Positions 27,903 to 36,486 of a stretch of 64,000 nt of DNA are shown here, in pieces; within the stretch, counting starts at the first letter, position 1, and every line of letters starts with the position of its first letter. The notes below the pieces were generated by a model. That model was not told where the DNA came from. It saw nothing but the letters and a program-made list of their open reading frames with translations, and searched no databases. This DNA is from Colwellia_A sp041890515. GTDB taxonomy: Bacteria; Pseudomonadota; Gammaproteobacteria; Enterobacterales; Alteromonadaceae. Position numbers and translations under genes: made by a program. The stretch is taken from assembly GCA_041890515.1 (NCBI GenBank), contig JASDWX010000059.1, forward strand, positions 7,851 to 71,850. The letters run 5' to 3'.

Positions 27903-28811
27903 CTATACAATGGGTTGTTTAAATAACTTTTTTCCTTCTGATAACAAATGCTGCACAGCCGGGTGTTTGACTTTTCGCTCCGGAGATATTAAATAGTAGT
28001 GTTCAGTTATATCGTTAGTTTTGCCGATAATGCGCACATTAAACTGTTCAAGCACATGTTTTTCGATAATCGTTGGAGCACAAAAAAAACCGTAACCAGC
28101 CTGACCAAAATACTTAGTTAATATAGAATCGTCAAACTCGCCAATAATTGAAGGTGAAATATTGAGTTGGTCAAACCAAGATAAAACACTTAAACGTTGG
28201 TTAGTTCCTTCACCCGCAATGAAAAAAGATTCTCCATCGAGTGATAGGGGGAAGTCAGTCTTTAACTTATCTGCCAAGCGCGGGTGAGCAAAAAAACTAA
28301 AACCACTTTTACCAACGGAGTGACTATATGCTTTTAGTGGAGAGCCAGACGGAAGGGGAGTGTCGGTTAATATAGCGTCTAACTTATTTATCGCTAATTC
28401 CCCAAGTAGTACCTCTAAACTTGTTTCTTTGCACACCAACTTTATCGAGCTATCCATTGTATATATTTGCTTCAAAAAATGGAAAGAAAAAACTTTAGCT
28501 ATAACGTCTGTAACGCCAATTGAAAAGCGAGAAGCGAAGTGTGTCGAATGATTTTTAAGTGAATGGATTAATTCATCACCTAAACTAAAAATTTCTTGGG
28601 TATAGCTATAAGTTAGATTTCCCATCTCGTTGAGCACTAAACGTTTTCCTTTACGCTCAAACAACGAATAGCCTAATTGTGCTTCAAGCGTACCGAGTTG
28701 AGCACTCAATGTTTGAGGCGTTATATGGATGATTTTTGATGCTTTAGCAATACTGCCATATGTCGCAATAGCATGAAAATACTGTAAATGATGATAGTTC
28801 AATTTGGCCAT
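27903..28811 (-). CDS. nhaR: LysR family regulator, NhaR-like
   Basis: A 302-residue LysR regulator. The N-terminal helix-turn-helix (GSIAKASKIIHITPQTLSAQ) and the opening LNYHHLQYFHAIATYGS match NhaR. The effector domain keeps NhaR-like blocks: FSIGVTDVIAK, LDAILTDTPLPSGSP, IIGEFDDSILTKYFGQAGYG and SPERKVKHPAVQHLL. NhaR activates the Na+/H+ antiporter nhaA in response to sodium. No antiporter gene is adjacent, so the target here is uncertain. Confidence 0.82.
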   Translation of the reverse strand: MAKLNYHHLQYFHAIATYGSIAKASKIIHITPQTLSAQLGTLEAQLGYSLFERKGKRLVLNEMGNLTYSYTQEIFSLGDELIHSLKNHSTHFASRFSIGVTDVIAKVFSFHFLKQIYTMDSSIKLVCKETSLEVLLGELAINKLDAILTDTPLPSGSPLKAYSHSVGKSGFSFFAHPRLADKLKTDFPLSLDGESFFIAGEGTNQRLSVLSWFDQLNISPSIIGEFDDSILTKYFGQAGYGFFCAPTIIEKHVLEQFNVRIIGKTNDITEHYYLISPERKVKHPAVQHLLSEGKKLFKQPIV

Positions 28812-29111
28812 TGTATCCTCTTGACGATCTAATCTGTTTAAATAACATGGTAATCATACACTACCCTTATCAACTATATATTGATAAATATGCAACAATA
28901 ATCGACTTTTACTGTTTATATTTGTGAGGTATAAATAAAGCATAAAGTAAAACGAGGCTGGATTTTATAAAATCCAATAAAGTCGTTGTTGAAACTATTT
29001 ATTAAAATATGTGCCGTTCATGTATTAATTAGACCATTAACCTCTGTCATTGCGAGTGTACTGTTAATATTAAAATCTCCGGTGAAGTGAAATTACAACA
29101 AGGAATTCAAA
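28812..29111. other. Divergent intergenic region, nothing recognised
   Basis: About 300 AT-rich bases between nhaR (leftward) and the Rap1a-like gene (rightward). Both promoters should be here, but no clear -35/-10 pair, operator or RNA was found. AAGGAATTC just before the ATG at 29112 is the ribosome site of the right-hand gene. Confidence 0.5.
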
Positions 29112-29576
29112 ATGTATATAACCAAAAGTCGCTGGATTACAATCATTTCAGTATGTTTAACATTTGCGAGTGGAAGTGTTTTTGCTGACTTTAAGTCTGA
29201 CATTATTAAATCGTGCAAGGCTTACCAAGAAGGTACCGATCGTAATGAGATAAACCCATGTAAACTTTATATTGATGGATTTATTGATTCTTCTCTACTT
29301 TCTGAAAGTGCAGCGGTAAAGCCCGAAGCATTACTTGATAAACAATTAAAAATAACCAGTGACTTTATGAAGCGTGCTTATAAAACAAGGGTCACAGAGA
29401 GAGTTTCATTGAAGAAAAATGCTGAAAGTCATGCGTTTTGTATTCCGCTTGAAACTAATAGAAAGACTGTTGCTTCTCAGGTGGCTAAGTCTCTGAATAT
29501 CACCGATTTGGAATACAAACCTTTAAAAAAGGTTTTATTTGAAGCTTTAGAATCAGACTTTCCATGCTCAAAATAA
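29112..29576 (+). CDS. Exported protein, Rap1a/Tai-like
   Basis: A 154-residue protein with a signal peptide cleaved after VFA (residue 25). The mature part has four cysteines (35, 50, 110, 152) placed as in Rap1a/Tai immunity proteins: a Cys-Lys-x-Tyr start, CKLYIDGFIDSSLL, then FCIPLETNRKT and a final FPC. Family members neutralise type VI amidase toxins, but many homologues are simply secreted with no toxin. No effector gene is adjacent. The match is by pattern, not by alignment. Confidence 0.55.
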   Translation: MYITKSRWITIISVCLTFASGSVFADFKSDIIKSCKAYQEGTDRNEINPCKLYIDGFIDSSLLSESAAVKPEALLDKQLKITSDFMKRAYKTRVTERVSLKKNAESHAFCIPLETNRKTVASQVAKSLNITDLEYKPLKKVLFEALESDFPCSK

Positions 29577-29612
29577 TTTTTAACAACATCTGTAAAAATA
29601 TATAAAACACTA

Positions 29613-29643
29613 AAAGGTACCTAATTACTTAGGTACCTTTTAT
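29613..29643 (+). terminator. Strong terminator after the Rap1a-like gene
   Basis: Perfect 12-bp stem AAAGGTACCTAA (29613-29624) with TTAGGTACCTTT (29629-29640), loop TTAC, followed by a short T-rich tail. A-rich on the left, so it could act in both directions. Confidence 0.75.
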
Positions 29644-30240
29644 ATTTAAAGTAAACAACAGTAATGACTAAAATGTATCTTTGATTCTCTTCTTCTGCAG
29701 CCTAAAACCTTTATATCAATAATAGTTAAATTCACTAAATTCACTAAATTCTTCTAAACTTTAAAGTGAAATTAAATGGACTCTAAAAAGCCTAAAGAAG
29801 TTAATGTTTCAGGACTCTTAAATGCCATTTTCAACACTTCTCAATCGACAAAAGAACGAAATCGAAAAGGCTTATCAGCATTCCATTCGTAAGTGGCGAA
29901 ACTATCACCAATAACAATTACGGTGAGTAATCAAAAACCAAGCCATTTAAATGTTTTGTTATCATAATACTCTTTGAGGGGGCATTAAGTGATTAAAATC
30001 AGGGCTTGATAGTTGAAATATACTTTTGTCGAACTGTCGTTAATAAACAAATAAAATAAAATGGGTTATTAGTATTTGAAGTTATGGCTCTGCCCATCAT
30101 TTGGTAGGTGATACCTCATATTTAACATCTCATGTTAGTTGATATATTAATGAAAAGCTAAGTCATAACAATAACACGCTGTCCTTTTGATAATGATAAT
30201 GATAATGATAATGATAAAGAGCAAAGGGTAATGCTAACGA
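29641..30240. other. Intergenic region with a possible tiny ORF
   Basis: About 600 bases without a supported gene. An ATG at 29776 opens a 38-codon frame (MDSKKPKEVNVSGLLNAIF, then NTSQSTKERNRKGLSAFHS) that ends at 29892. Reading through the stop continues sensibly for some 25 codons, so it may be the remnant of a longer gene; no family was recognised. The Fur-like repeat array described next is at its right end. Confidence 0.4.
30189..30218. promoter_or_regulatory. Hexamer array GATAAT, possible Fur site
   Basis: Four perfect GATAAT hexamers in tandem and one GATAAA (30189-30218). The classic Fur box can be read as three or more GATAAT-type hexamers, so this looks like an extended Fur site; it could also be a plain simple-sequence repeat. 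The next intact gene to the right is the dienelactone hydrolase, 240 bases away, with a gene relic between. Confidence 0.45.
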
Positions 30241-30352
30241 TTACATGATTACATGTTTGTGTATTGCTGTGATTCTTGATGGTTCAATTCCCAACAGTGA
30301 GATTGAATGCATCATGGACAATTCGTATATGCTTCTTAGAGAGCAAGGTTAA
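30240..30352 (+). pseudogene. Relic of a MmcQ/YjbR-family gene (copy 1)
   Basis: A frame ending at 30352 reads AVILDGSIPNSEIECIMDNS and then YMLLREQG. This is the C-terminal segment of MmcQ/YjbR proteins (pattern V-x-L-D-G-x-I-P-x-x-E-I-x-x-M-I-D-x-S-Y). The rest of the gene is gone. A second related relic lies after the hydrolase gene. Confidence 0.6.
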
Positions 30353-30457
30353 AAAGTTTGTTTGCAATTTTTTCAATGTTATCGCATATTTATTAACGAA
30401 TATGTCTTCAATCACTCATCCTTTAGATGACAATATCGAATTCAACATAGGTTAAGC

Positions 30458-31342
30458 ATGCCAAATAATAAGATCCCAGAAGAAGCATTTGATTGGTACG
30501 ATGAATATGCACATGGTGGCATGGATCGTCGAACATTTATTAAAAAATTAAGTGGCTTAGTCGCACTTGGTTATTCTATGTCAGTGTTAACCTCAGCATT
30601 ACTTCCTAACTACGCACTAGCAGAGCAAGTATCCTTTAACGATTCAGATATAAAAGCAAGCTACGAGAACTTCCCCTCACCGCAAGGGCATGGAGAAGGT
30701 AGGGGCTATTTAGTTGAACCGAATGAAAGTACGAAAAAAATGCCTGTAGTATTAGTTGTTCACGAAAACAGAGGGTTAAATCCCTATATTAAAGATATCG
30801 CGCGTCGATTAGCTAAAGCGGGTTTTATTGCTTTTGCACCCGATGCCTTATTTCCGTTAGGAGGTTATCCGGGAAATGATGATGAAGGAAGGGCAATGCA
30901 AAAAACACTCGAACGAGAAAAAATTCAGCACGACTTTGTTGCTGCTGCAAATTTTATAAAATCGCATCCTCTATCAAATGGCAAATTAGGGGGAATTGGC
31001 TTTTGTTTTGGCGGGTATATAATCAACTATTTAGCAGCAGTTGACAGTAATCTTATTGATGCCGGTGTACCTTTTTATGGAACACCAGCAATAAAAGCGT
31101 TAAGAAAAAATATTAAAGCACCACTAATGATTCAATTAGGTGAATTAGATAAACGAGTGAATGCTTCCTGGTCTGAGTATGAAGCTGATTTAATTGCAAA
31201 TAATGTTGATTATGTTATGCACATGTACACAAATGCGAAACACGGTTTTCATAACGACTCAACTGGGCGATACGATAATGAAAGTGCTAAATTAGCTTGG
31301 TCAAGATCTATTGTATTTTTTGAGTCAAAACTGCTTTTTTAA
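30458..31342 (+). CDS. Dienelactone hydrolase family protein with Tat signal
   Basis: A 294-residue alpha/beta hydrolase. The N-terminus carries a twin-arginine signal (MDRRTFIKKLSG, Arg24-Arg25) and a hydrophobic stretch ending near ALA, so it is exported folded. The hydrolase part has VVHENRGLNPYIKD, the nucleophile elbow GIGFCFGGY (Cys183), an Asp in LGELDKRV, and the catalytic His in AKHGFHND, giving the Cys-Asp-His triad of the family. It resembles the YghX group. Substrate unknown. It sits between two YjbR relics, which suggests local rearrangement. Confidence 0.9.
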   Translation: MPNNKIPEEAFDWYDEYAHGGMDRRTFIKKLSGLVALGYSMSVLTSALLPNYALAEQVSFNDSDIKASYENFPSPQGHGEGRGYLVEPNESTKKMPVVLVVHENRGLNPYIKDIARRLAKAGFIAFAPDALFPLGGYPGNDDEGRAMQKTLEREKIQHDFVAAANFIKSHPLSNGKLGGIGFCFGGYIINYLAAVDSNLIDAGVPFYGTPAIKALRKNIKAPLMIQLGELDKRVNASWSEYEADLIANNVDYVMHMYTNAKHGFHNDSTGRYDNESAKLAWSRSIVFFESKLLF

Positions 31343-31361
31343 TAATAGCACTTACGATTAT

Positions 31362-31661
31362 ATAATTAAATTACAGTGGGATAGTGTCATTTTATATGGT
31401 TCGATTCCTCAAGGAGAGATTGAACATATGATTGATAATTCTTCTATGTTGGTGGCGAGTAAAATGACTAAGAAATGTGAACACTCACTTCAATACATCT
31501 TTAGTTGGTTAATTTATGACATTGAAACAGAGTCGTTTATTTTTCGATATTGTGCCAATAAACGTTCATCTAGAATAAATCCAATATTTAATCGTAAACA
31601 ATTTTGGTATAAATTCGTGTTTGAAAAAAATTGTCATGCTGTTTATAAATCCCTGCTTTAA
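31362..31661 (+). pseudogene. Relic of a MmcQ/YjbR-family gene (copy 2)
   Basis: LQWDSVILYGSIPQGEIEHM followed by IDNSSMLVASKMTKK (about 31362-31455) matches the C-terminal segment of MmcQ/YjbR proteins. The frame then continues into about 68 residues (CEHSLQYIFSWLIYDIETES...) that do not match the family, up to a stop at 31659-31661. The N-terminal half of the family is missing and the frame overlaps the end of the hydrolase gene. Treated as a broken gene; a short expressed protein cannot be excluded. Confidence 0.55.
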
Positions 31662-31857
31662 CGAGTGACAACGAACATTTTTATCTCTACTTGGTAGACA
31701 AAGCCAAAGTGTTAATCCCCCCTTTAGGAAAATAAATATCACTGTTTTTGGGCAGATTTTCTGGCTGTAGTATGATAATTGGGTTATTGCACTCTTAAAT
31801 AGACGAAATATGGTTGTATATTCTGTTGAGTAGGGTCTTTGTAGAGATAAGCCTTTT

Positions 31858-32040
31858 TTATCTTTGGCTACCGAATATCCTATTTTCCATGTGTCGATAA
31901 CACGCTATTGCTGTTGTCATACTGACGTTATGCAATGTCATGATAGAACGCAAAACAACTGGTTTTTCATTAAGAGACAAATGTTCATTTTCAATAACTG
32001 TAATGAGCTTTTGGGCTATCTGTAAAGATTTACTGATCAC
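31858..32040 (-). pseudogene. Truncated GntR/MocR-type regulator (N-terminal HTH only)
   Basis: Only 60 codons remain: a GntR-type winged-helix start (SLQIAQKLITVIENEHLSLN) followed by VLRSIMTLHNVSMTTAIACY and RHMENR, then an unrelated end (IFGSQR). The wording VSMTTAIACYRHMENRG is that of PLP-binding MocR/PdxR-like regulators of about 470 residues. The aminotransferase-like half is missing. It faces away from the PLP-dependent decarboxylase gene at 32136, the kind of neighbour such regulators control. Confidence 0.6.
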
Positions 32041-32135
32041 GGTTATCTGTTACCTAAAAAAAGATAAAAACTGTATCTGTTATCTAATATTATCTAGAAT
32101 AAACTAATAGCTAATTTAGGCAAAGAGCGCTAACA

Positions 32136-33503
32136 ATGAAATATTCTCCAGAGACCAATCAAAGAATTATAGATGCGTTAACTAAACAGTTCGATACCTT
32201 TCATCGAGCACTCACACATAGGGATGTTGCTAGTAAAAAACTGATTATACCTGTTAAAAAATTACCAATAAAAGGCATTGCTTTTGAAGATTTAAATCAA
32301 TACATATCAGAAAATATTCAACCAAATTTATCTGCAAGTAATGGTGGTCGATATTGGGGATTTGTTACTGGAGGAGCCAACCCTGTTGCAACGTTTGCAG
32401 ATTGGCTAGTAACAACGTTTAATCAAAATTTATCTAAAGGTGGCGATTCAATAGCCTCATCCATTGAGCAGCAAACGTTAATTTGGCTGTGTGAGTTATT
32501 TAAATTGCCAACATCGTTTAAGGGGGTATTCACTACGGGTGCTACAGCTGCAAATTTATTGGCTGCTTTTACCGCTCGTCAGTATGCAGGTAATCAACAA
32601 AATATTGATGTTGCTAAAAATGGTTTGAAATATTTGGAGGTGAGTATTTTTAGTGCAACACCCCATGCCAGTATGATCAAGAGCTTAGGGATGGCCGGTC
32701 TTGGACAAGACAGTTGGCAAAAAATCACTTGTAACAATAACTCTGAAGCTATGGACGTTAATGACCTAGCAAAGGCTCTACTGAATAGCCAGTCTACAAG
32801 TAACATTGTTATTGCAAGTGCCGCAACAGTGACAGGAACTGATTATGATGATCTTGTGAAAATTGCACAACTATGTAAAAAGCATAATGCTTGGTTACAT
32901 GTTGACGCTGCATTCGGTATTTTTGAACGTTTACTCGCTGGCGAAAAAGGTAAAACACAAGGCATTGAGCTAGCAGACAGTATTACTTTAGATTGCCATA
33001 AATGGTTAAATGTTCCTTACGATTGCGGTGTTTTTCTCACTCAACATCAAGATCTACTTAAAAACTCATGCCATGTAGATGCACCGTATTTGGCAAGTGA
33101 TAGCGAAGATATTGCTTTTATGTCATTGGGTATTGAAAACTCACGTCGATTTCGAGCTTTTCCTGTTTGGGCGACATTAATGAGCTACGGTAAAGATGGA
33201 ATAAAAAATCAAATACAAAGAAATGTAGCGCAAGCAAAAAAATTGGCTAAATGGATTCATGAATCGCCAGATTATATCATCGTTAAACCCTGTGAACTCA
33301 ATGTCGTTCTGTTTAAGCCTAACGAAGAAAACCTCGGTTTAACAAGCCAAAAGTGTATGGATAAATTAAATAAATCTGGTCAGGTATTTTTAACCCCGGG
33401 AAGTTGGCAAGGTGAGCCTATTATTCGAGCTGCGTTAAGTAACTGGTCAACAACTGATGACGATATAAATTTGGTTATCAAAACGTTAAACGAAATAGTT
33501 TAA
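32136..33503 (+). CDS. PLP-dependent group II decarboxylase family protein
   Basis: A 455-residue enzyme of the group II decarboxylase/AADC family. GGRYWGFVTGGANPVA and SIEQQTLIWL mark the N-terminal part, FTTGATAANLLA the cofactor phosphate region, and HVDAAFG has the Asp257 that pairs with the pyridine nitrogen. DCHKWLNVPYDCG carries the PLP lysine, Lys289. Substrate cannot be told; tyrosine, aromatic amino acid, glutamate and aspartate decarboxylases share these motifs. A truncated regulator lies divergently upstream, so its original control is probably lost. Confidence 0.88.
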   Translation: MKYSPETNQRIIDALTKQFDTFHRALTHRDVASKKLIIPVKKLPIKGIAFEDLNQYISENIQPNLSASNGGRYWGFVTGGANPVATFADWLVTTFNQNLSKGGDSIASSIEQQTLIWLCELFKLPTSFKGVFTTGATAANLLAAFTARQYAGNQQNIDVAKNGLKYLEVSIFSATPHASMIKSLGMAGLGQDSWQKITCNNNSEAMDVNDLAKALLNSQSTSNIVIASAATVTGTDYDDLVKIAQLCKKHNAWLHVDAAFGIFERLLAGEKGKTQGIELADSITLDCHKWLNVPYDCGVFLTQHQDLLKNSCHVDAPYLASDSEDIAFMSLGIENSRRFRAFPVWATLMSYGKDGIKNQIQRNVAQAKKLAKWIHESPDYIIVKPCELNVVLFKPNEENLGLTSQKCMDKLNKSGQVFLTPGSWQGEPIIRAALSNWSTTDDDINLVIKTLNEIV

Positions 33504-33874
33504 TTTATACTCAGAAATGAATAGTATTAGCCATTATGAATTAATAATAGTGGCTGCTCCATTATTCTTAATGTTTATCTTGCCAGTTTACAGCGTGTTC
33601 CCATAAAGCTTAATCTTTGGAAGAAAGCGTTAAAGTGTCGATCTCTCATTTTGTGAAGACATAAATCAGGCCCATAACATCTGTGTTATCTTTACTTTTT
33701 TTGTGATCAGTTTACGGAGGCTAAAGTCTGAAGCAAGTACAGTATTGAAACCCTGAGATAGTTAAAATACGTAAATATACTCATTATAGTGAGTGGGGTA
33801 TTACAAAGCGATGTTACTTGTTGAAAAAATTAATCATCATAAAATATCGCTTGTTTAAACCGTATTCATCACCT
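33504..33874. other. Intergenic region, no supported gene
   Basis: A small imperfect hairpin follows the decarboxylase stop (GCCATTAT near 33531 with ATAGTGGC), without a T run. An unsupported 29-codon hydrophobic frame at 33517-33606 is discussed among the rejected items. Nothing else was recognised. Confidence 0.4.
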
Positions 33875-34045
33875 TTAGCCCTTCGAAACAACCAATTTAC
33901 TATGCTGAACTCTTAATGGAGAAGTTACGCCATTTTGTATGCAAATTGATTGTGCTTTCTTAACATCTGAAAGATTACCTGAGGATACGCATTTCCATTC
34001 ATCTGTCATATGTTGGTATAAATACCAGATAGTTTTACTCTTCAT
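33875..34045 (-). CDS. Small hypothetical protein (56 residues)
   Basis: An ATG at 34045 preceded by AAGGAAT at good spacing opens a 56-codon frame with a plausible amino acid mix: MKSKTIWYLYQHMTDEWKCV, then a Ser/Asn stretch, KKAQSICIQNG and VTSPLRVQHSKLVVSKG. Aromatic residues and two Cys are present. No family was recognised. The good ribosome site favours a real gene, but the size leaves doubt. Confidence 0.45.
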   Translation of the reverse strand: MKSKTIWYLYQHMTDEWKCVSSGNLSDVKKAQSICIQNGVTSPLRVQHSKLVVSKG

Positions 34046-34253
34046 AAATATTCCTTAGTGACGTTATTTTGGATATATCTAAAGAGTAATTGAAAAAGGT
34101 ATATTGCGACAAACGAGATTTTTTTAAGTGATGAATGAAAAATATTCATGTATAAACACGAAAAATCTAATGAATTTTATTTCCTATAGATGAGTTGATC
34201 TTAAATTGTGGTTGCTGCGTATTAACAATATATAACCAACAAGGGGTATATAT

Positions 34254-34532
34254 ATGGAAACATTCACTCACGCTAAACAACGAACTATTCCAACGATTAT
34301 CGGTGTAGCTGATTCCACTCACTACCTTGTCGGTTCTGTCGATTCGCTCAACAACTTTATTGGCTTAAATAAATCTACCGAGGTTGCAGTTATGGGCTCT
34401 TTAGTGGAGGCCAAAAATTATCTTCGAGAAAATAATATATTTAATGCTGCACTTGAATTTCAATCCGCTTATGATGAAATGTGTGGTTCTACTCGTAGCA
34501 GTGGACGATGCAGTCAAATGATAAAGCTGTAA
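34254..34532 (+). CDS. DUF6482 family protein
   Basis: A 92-residue protein with the pattern HYLVGSVDSL, then SLVEAKNYLRENNIFNAALE and FQSAYDEMCG, which is the DUF6482 signature of a small conserved protein in marine gammaproteobacteria. The ATG at 34254 follows AAGGGG by eight bases. It is followed three bases later by the DUF3081-like gene, so the two form one transcript. Function unknown. Confidence 0.75.
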   Translation: METFTHAKQRTIPTIIGVADSTHYLVGSVDSLNNFIGLNKSTEVAVMGSLVEAKNYLRENNIFNAALEFQSAYDEMCGSTRSSGRCSQMIKL

Positions 34533-34535
34533 TTT

Positions 34536-34793
34536 ATGAATAATAGAGAAATACAACTGAGAGATTTTTTGCAAATCTATGACGCCATATCAACGAATGG
34601 AGTCAAAGTTGACGGTGTTTATGAATACTTAGACATTAAAGCTTGGCATGATTTTGACGGATATACTTGCTGGATAGGTTATAAAGACTTAACAATAACT
34701 TTGTTGTTCCATGGCCGATTTGATATGGATTATAAATACGAAGATACGCTTAAGCAATTCTACAAAATAACCCCATTACTCACGGCTAATTAA
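34536..34793 (+). CDS. DUF3081-like small protein
   Basis: An 85-residue protein. RDFLQIYDAISTNGVKVDGV, YEYLDIKAWHDFDGYTCWIG and the tail LLFHGRFDMDYKYED match the DUF3081 pattern (DFDGYT, and F-H-x-x-x-x-x-D-Y). It ends just before a terminator. Function unknown. Confidence 0.7.
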   Translation: MNNREIQLRDFLQIYDAISTNGVKVDGVYEYLDIKAWHDFDGYTCWIGYKDLTITLLFHGRFDMDYKYEDTLKQFYKITPLLTAN

Positions 34794-34794
34794 T

Positions 34795-34819
34795 AAAAAC
34801 CCTTAAAAAGGGTTTTTTT
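34795..34819 (+). terminator. Terminator after the DUF6482/DUF3081 pair
   Basis: Stem AAAAACCCTT (34795-34804) with AAGGGTTTTT (34808-34817), loop AAA, then more Ts. The A-rich left arm means it can also end leftward transcripts; the rightmost gene of the neighbouring leftward operon ends at 34857. Confidence 0.85.
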
Positions 34820-34856
34820 ATACTGTTTATGGGTTATAAAATCGCTACCTAATTTA

Positions 34857-35603
34857 TCACCAATCTATGGTTTTACCCTGCCAATCAAGATAACTTGCTG
34901 TATGATCTACTTGAGTTATTTTAACAATTTCTAATAGTTGTTTAGCAACAAATTCGCTAGTAAAGAGCTTATTTGCGGGCACATTTTTTTGAAAAGGTTT
35001 AGATAAGGGCGTATCCGTTGTTCCTGGATGAAAAGAAATAATCTTGATATTCTTTGCTCTTCTTGCTAATTCTATGGCTGCTGTTTTGAGCATCATGTTT
35101 AATGCTGCTTTTGAAGCCCTATAACTATACCAACCCCCTAAATTATTATCACTTATACTGCCAACTCGAGCACTGAATACCACGAATTTACAAGACGACT
35201 TCCCTGTCAAAATAGGTGTTAACTTTTGAACCCATAACATGGGTGTCAGTGTGTTTGCCATAATCACTTGGTTAAACGCTAAAGCATCGAAATCCTCTAA
35301 ACGTTTTTCGGGTTGAAAACTATCACTATGCAATATGCCATTACAGACAAAGACTTGGGTTATTGGTAGTTCACTGTGCGCAGCTAATGCCTTTATGGCC
35401 ATATCAATTGATTGCGGCTGATAGTCTTTAACTGTGATTTTTTTAATCTTTGTTAAATCCTTCTCTTTAGGCATTTCAGTTTCGTTACTCACTTCTCGGC
35501 TAATAAGAATAAGGCCGGTATTTCCAATAAGTTGTATCTCAGCAGCAATAGCTTTACCTATATCACTATTTGCGCCAATGATCAGTGTTAGTTGATTTAT
35601 CAT
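34857..35603 (-). CDS. Short-chain dehydrogenase/reductase
   Basis: A 248-residue SDR. The cofactor glycine motif is LIIGANSDIGKAIA at the N-terminus, followed by the family's conserved VFVCNGIL, then the active-site Ser in VFSARVGSISDN and YRASK (Tyr-x-x-x-Lys). It begins within the end of the DCC gene (38-base overlap). It is close to the SDRs that in Alteromonadales lie beside photolyase and lipid genes. Substrate unknown. Confidence 0.88.
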   Translation of the reverse strand: MINQLTLIIGANSDIGKAIAAEIQLIGNTGLILISREVSNETEMPKEKDLTKIKKITVKDYQPQSIDMAIKALAAHSELPITQVFVCNGILHSDSFQPEKRLEDFDALAFNQVIMANTLTPMLWVQKLTPILTGKSSCKFVVFSARVGSISDNNLGGWYSYRASKAALNMMLKTAAIELARRAKNIKIISFHPGTTDTPLSKPFQKNVPANKLFTSEFVAKQLLEIVKITQVDHTASYLDWQGKTIDW

Positions 35604-36024
35604 AACAAGTTCCCGAAATGCAGTTTGTCGTTTTTATACCAAAAAATTTGGCAAGAAACGCTGAAATTTGATGGCGATACTTAGCTAATCCTAAGTAAAC
35701 CCAATGACTGATTGTTTTGAATACTGGCCAATTAAGCGGTGCGACCCAAAAGCCTTTACCAACCAGTGTCCAAGCTCTGTGGGTGACTTCAAGCCCAAGT
35801 AATAATTTTCCGTTATACGTTGCATGTAATATTTTCATTGCCGCTGAAAAATCAACCTCAGAGTAAAGACTTTCAAATTCATTCTGATGTATATCGACTA
35901 AAAAGATCACATTATTTTTGTCATGCTTTTTGAGGTGATTCATCTCTGTTGCACACAGTGGGCAGTTGCCGTCATAAAATATTGTAAGCACGTATTCATT
36001 CCTAAAATTGTTATTTGATAACAT
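35566..36024 (-). CDS. DCC family thiol-disulfide protein (DUF393)
   Basis: A thioredoxin-like protein whose start at 36024 overlaps the stop of the DUF3429 gene by one base (TAATG), giving 152 residues; a longer frame to 36084 is open but less likely. The family motif is YDGNCPLC, with the redox pair Cys-x-x-Cys. LHATYNGKLLLGLEVTHRAW follows the usual DCC pattern. It is a probable disulfide oxidoreductase; partner unknown. Confidence 0.85.
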   Translation of the reverse strand: MLSNNNFRNEYVLTIFYDGNCPLCATEMNHLKKHDKNNVIFLVDIHQNEFESLYSEVDFSAAMKILHATYNGKLLLGLEVTHRAWTLVGKGFWVAPLNWPVFKTISHWVYLGLAKYRHQISAFLAKFFGIKTTNCISGTCYDKSTNTDHWRK

Positions 36025-36446
36025 TACAGAAACCATAAAGAATAGGCGGTAATATGCATAAAGATAACAATCAACGTTAGCCATAATCGCATTACCATAT
36101 ATCCAGAAGTTCGTTTATCTTCTACAGTACATTTGTTTAATTCTTTTTCGTAAATATATAAAAACAGAAAACTACACGTCAAAATAATCAAAGCAGCCTT
36201 CGGATGAGTCAATAAGGCGGTAAAGGCAAGCAAACTGAAAACATTGCTTATTATTTGCTGTTTTATTTGCATGCTATTATCATTTTTACGCCAGATAGTA
36301 CCTGCAATAAAACTGACGATAATAGCGCTATAAGCGATAAAAGCTTGCTTCGCGGTAACACTCCAGCTTACTGACTCGACGCTTAAATATAAAGACACTA
36401 TAAAAGGGAGTAAACCCAAATATCCAAGTAGTTGCCAACTTTTCAT
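36024..36446 (-). CDS. DUF3429 family membrane protein
   Basis: A 140-residue protein with four or five membrane helices. It matches DUF3429 in the opening (LLGYLGLLPFIVSLYLS), the YSAIIVSFIAGTIW segment, and the final MRLWLTLIVIFMHITAYSL. Function unknown. It is translationally coupled to the DCC gene. Confidence 0.85.
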   Translation of the reverse strand: MKSWQLLGYLGLLPFIVSLYLSVESVSWSVTAKQAFIAYSAIIVSFIAGTIWRKNDNSMQIKQQIISNVFSLLAFTALLTHPKAALIILTCSFLFLYIYEKELNKCTVEDKRTSGYMVMRLWLTLIVIFMHITAYSLWFL

Positions 36447-36486
36447 TTTTTTCCTTAAGCAATATGAATGTTATCAAAATCAGTAA

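Noticed and set aside
29730..29752. Short direct repeat ATTCACTAA twice
   Set aside because: Two copies of nine AT-rich bases are expected by chance and have no further structure.
33517..33606. 29-codon hydrophobic frame (MNSISHYELIIVAAPLFLMF...)
   Set aside because: It looks like a one-helix mini-protein, but there is no ribosome site before the ATG and the start overlaps a weak hairpin. Not enough to call a gene.
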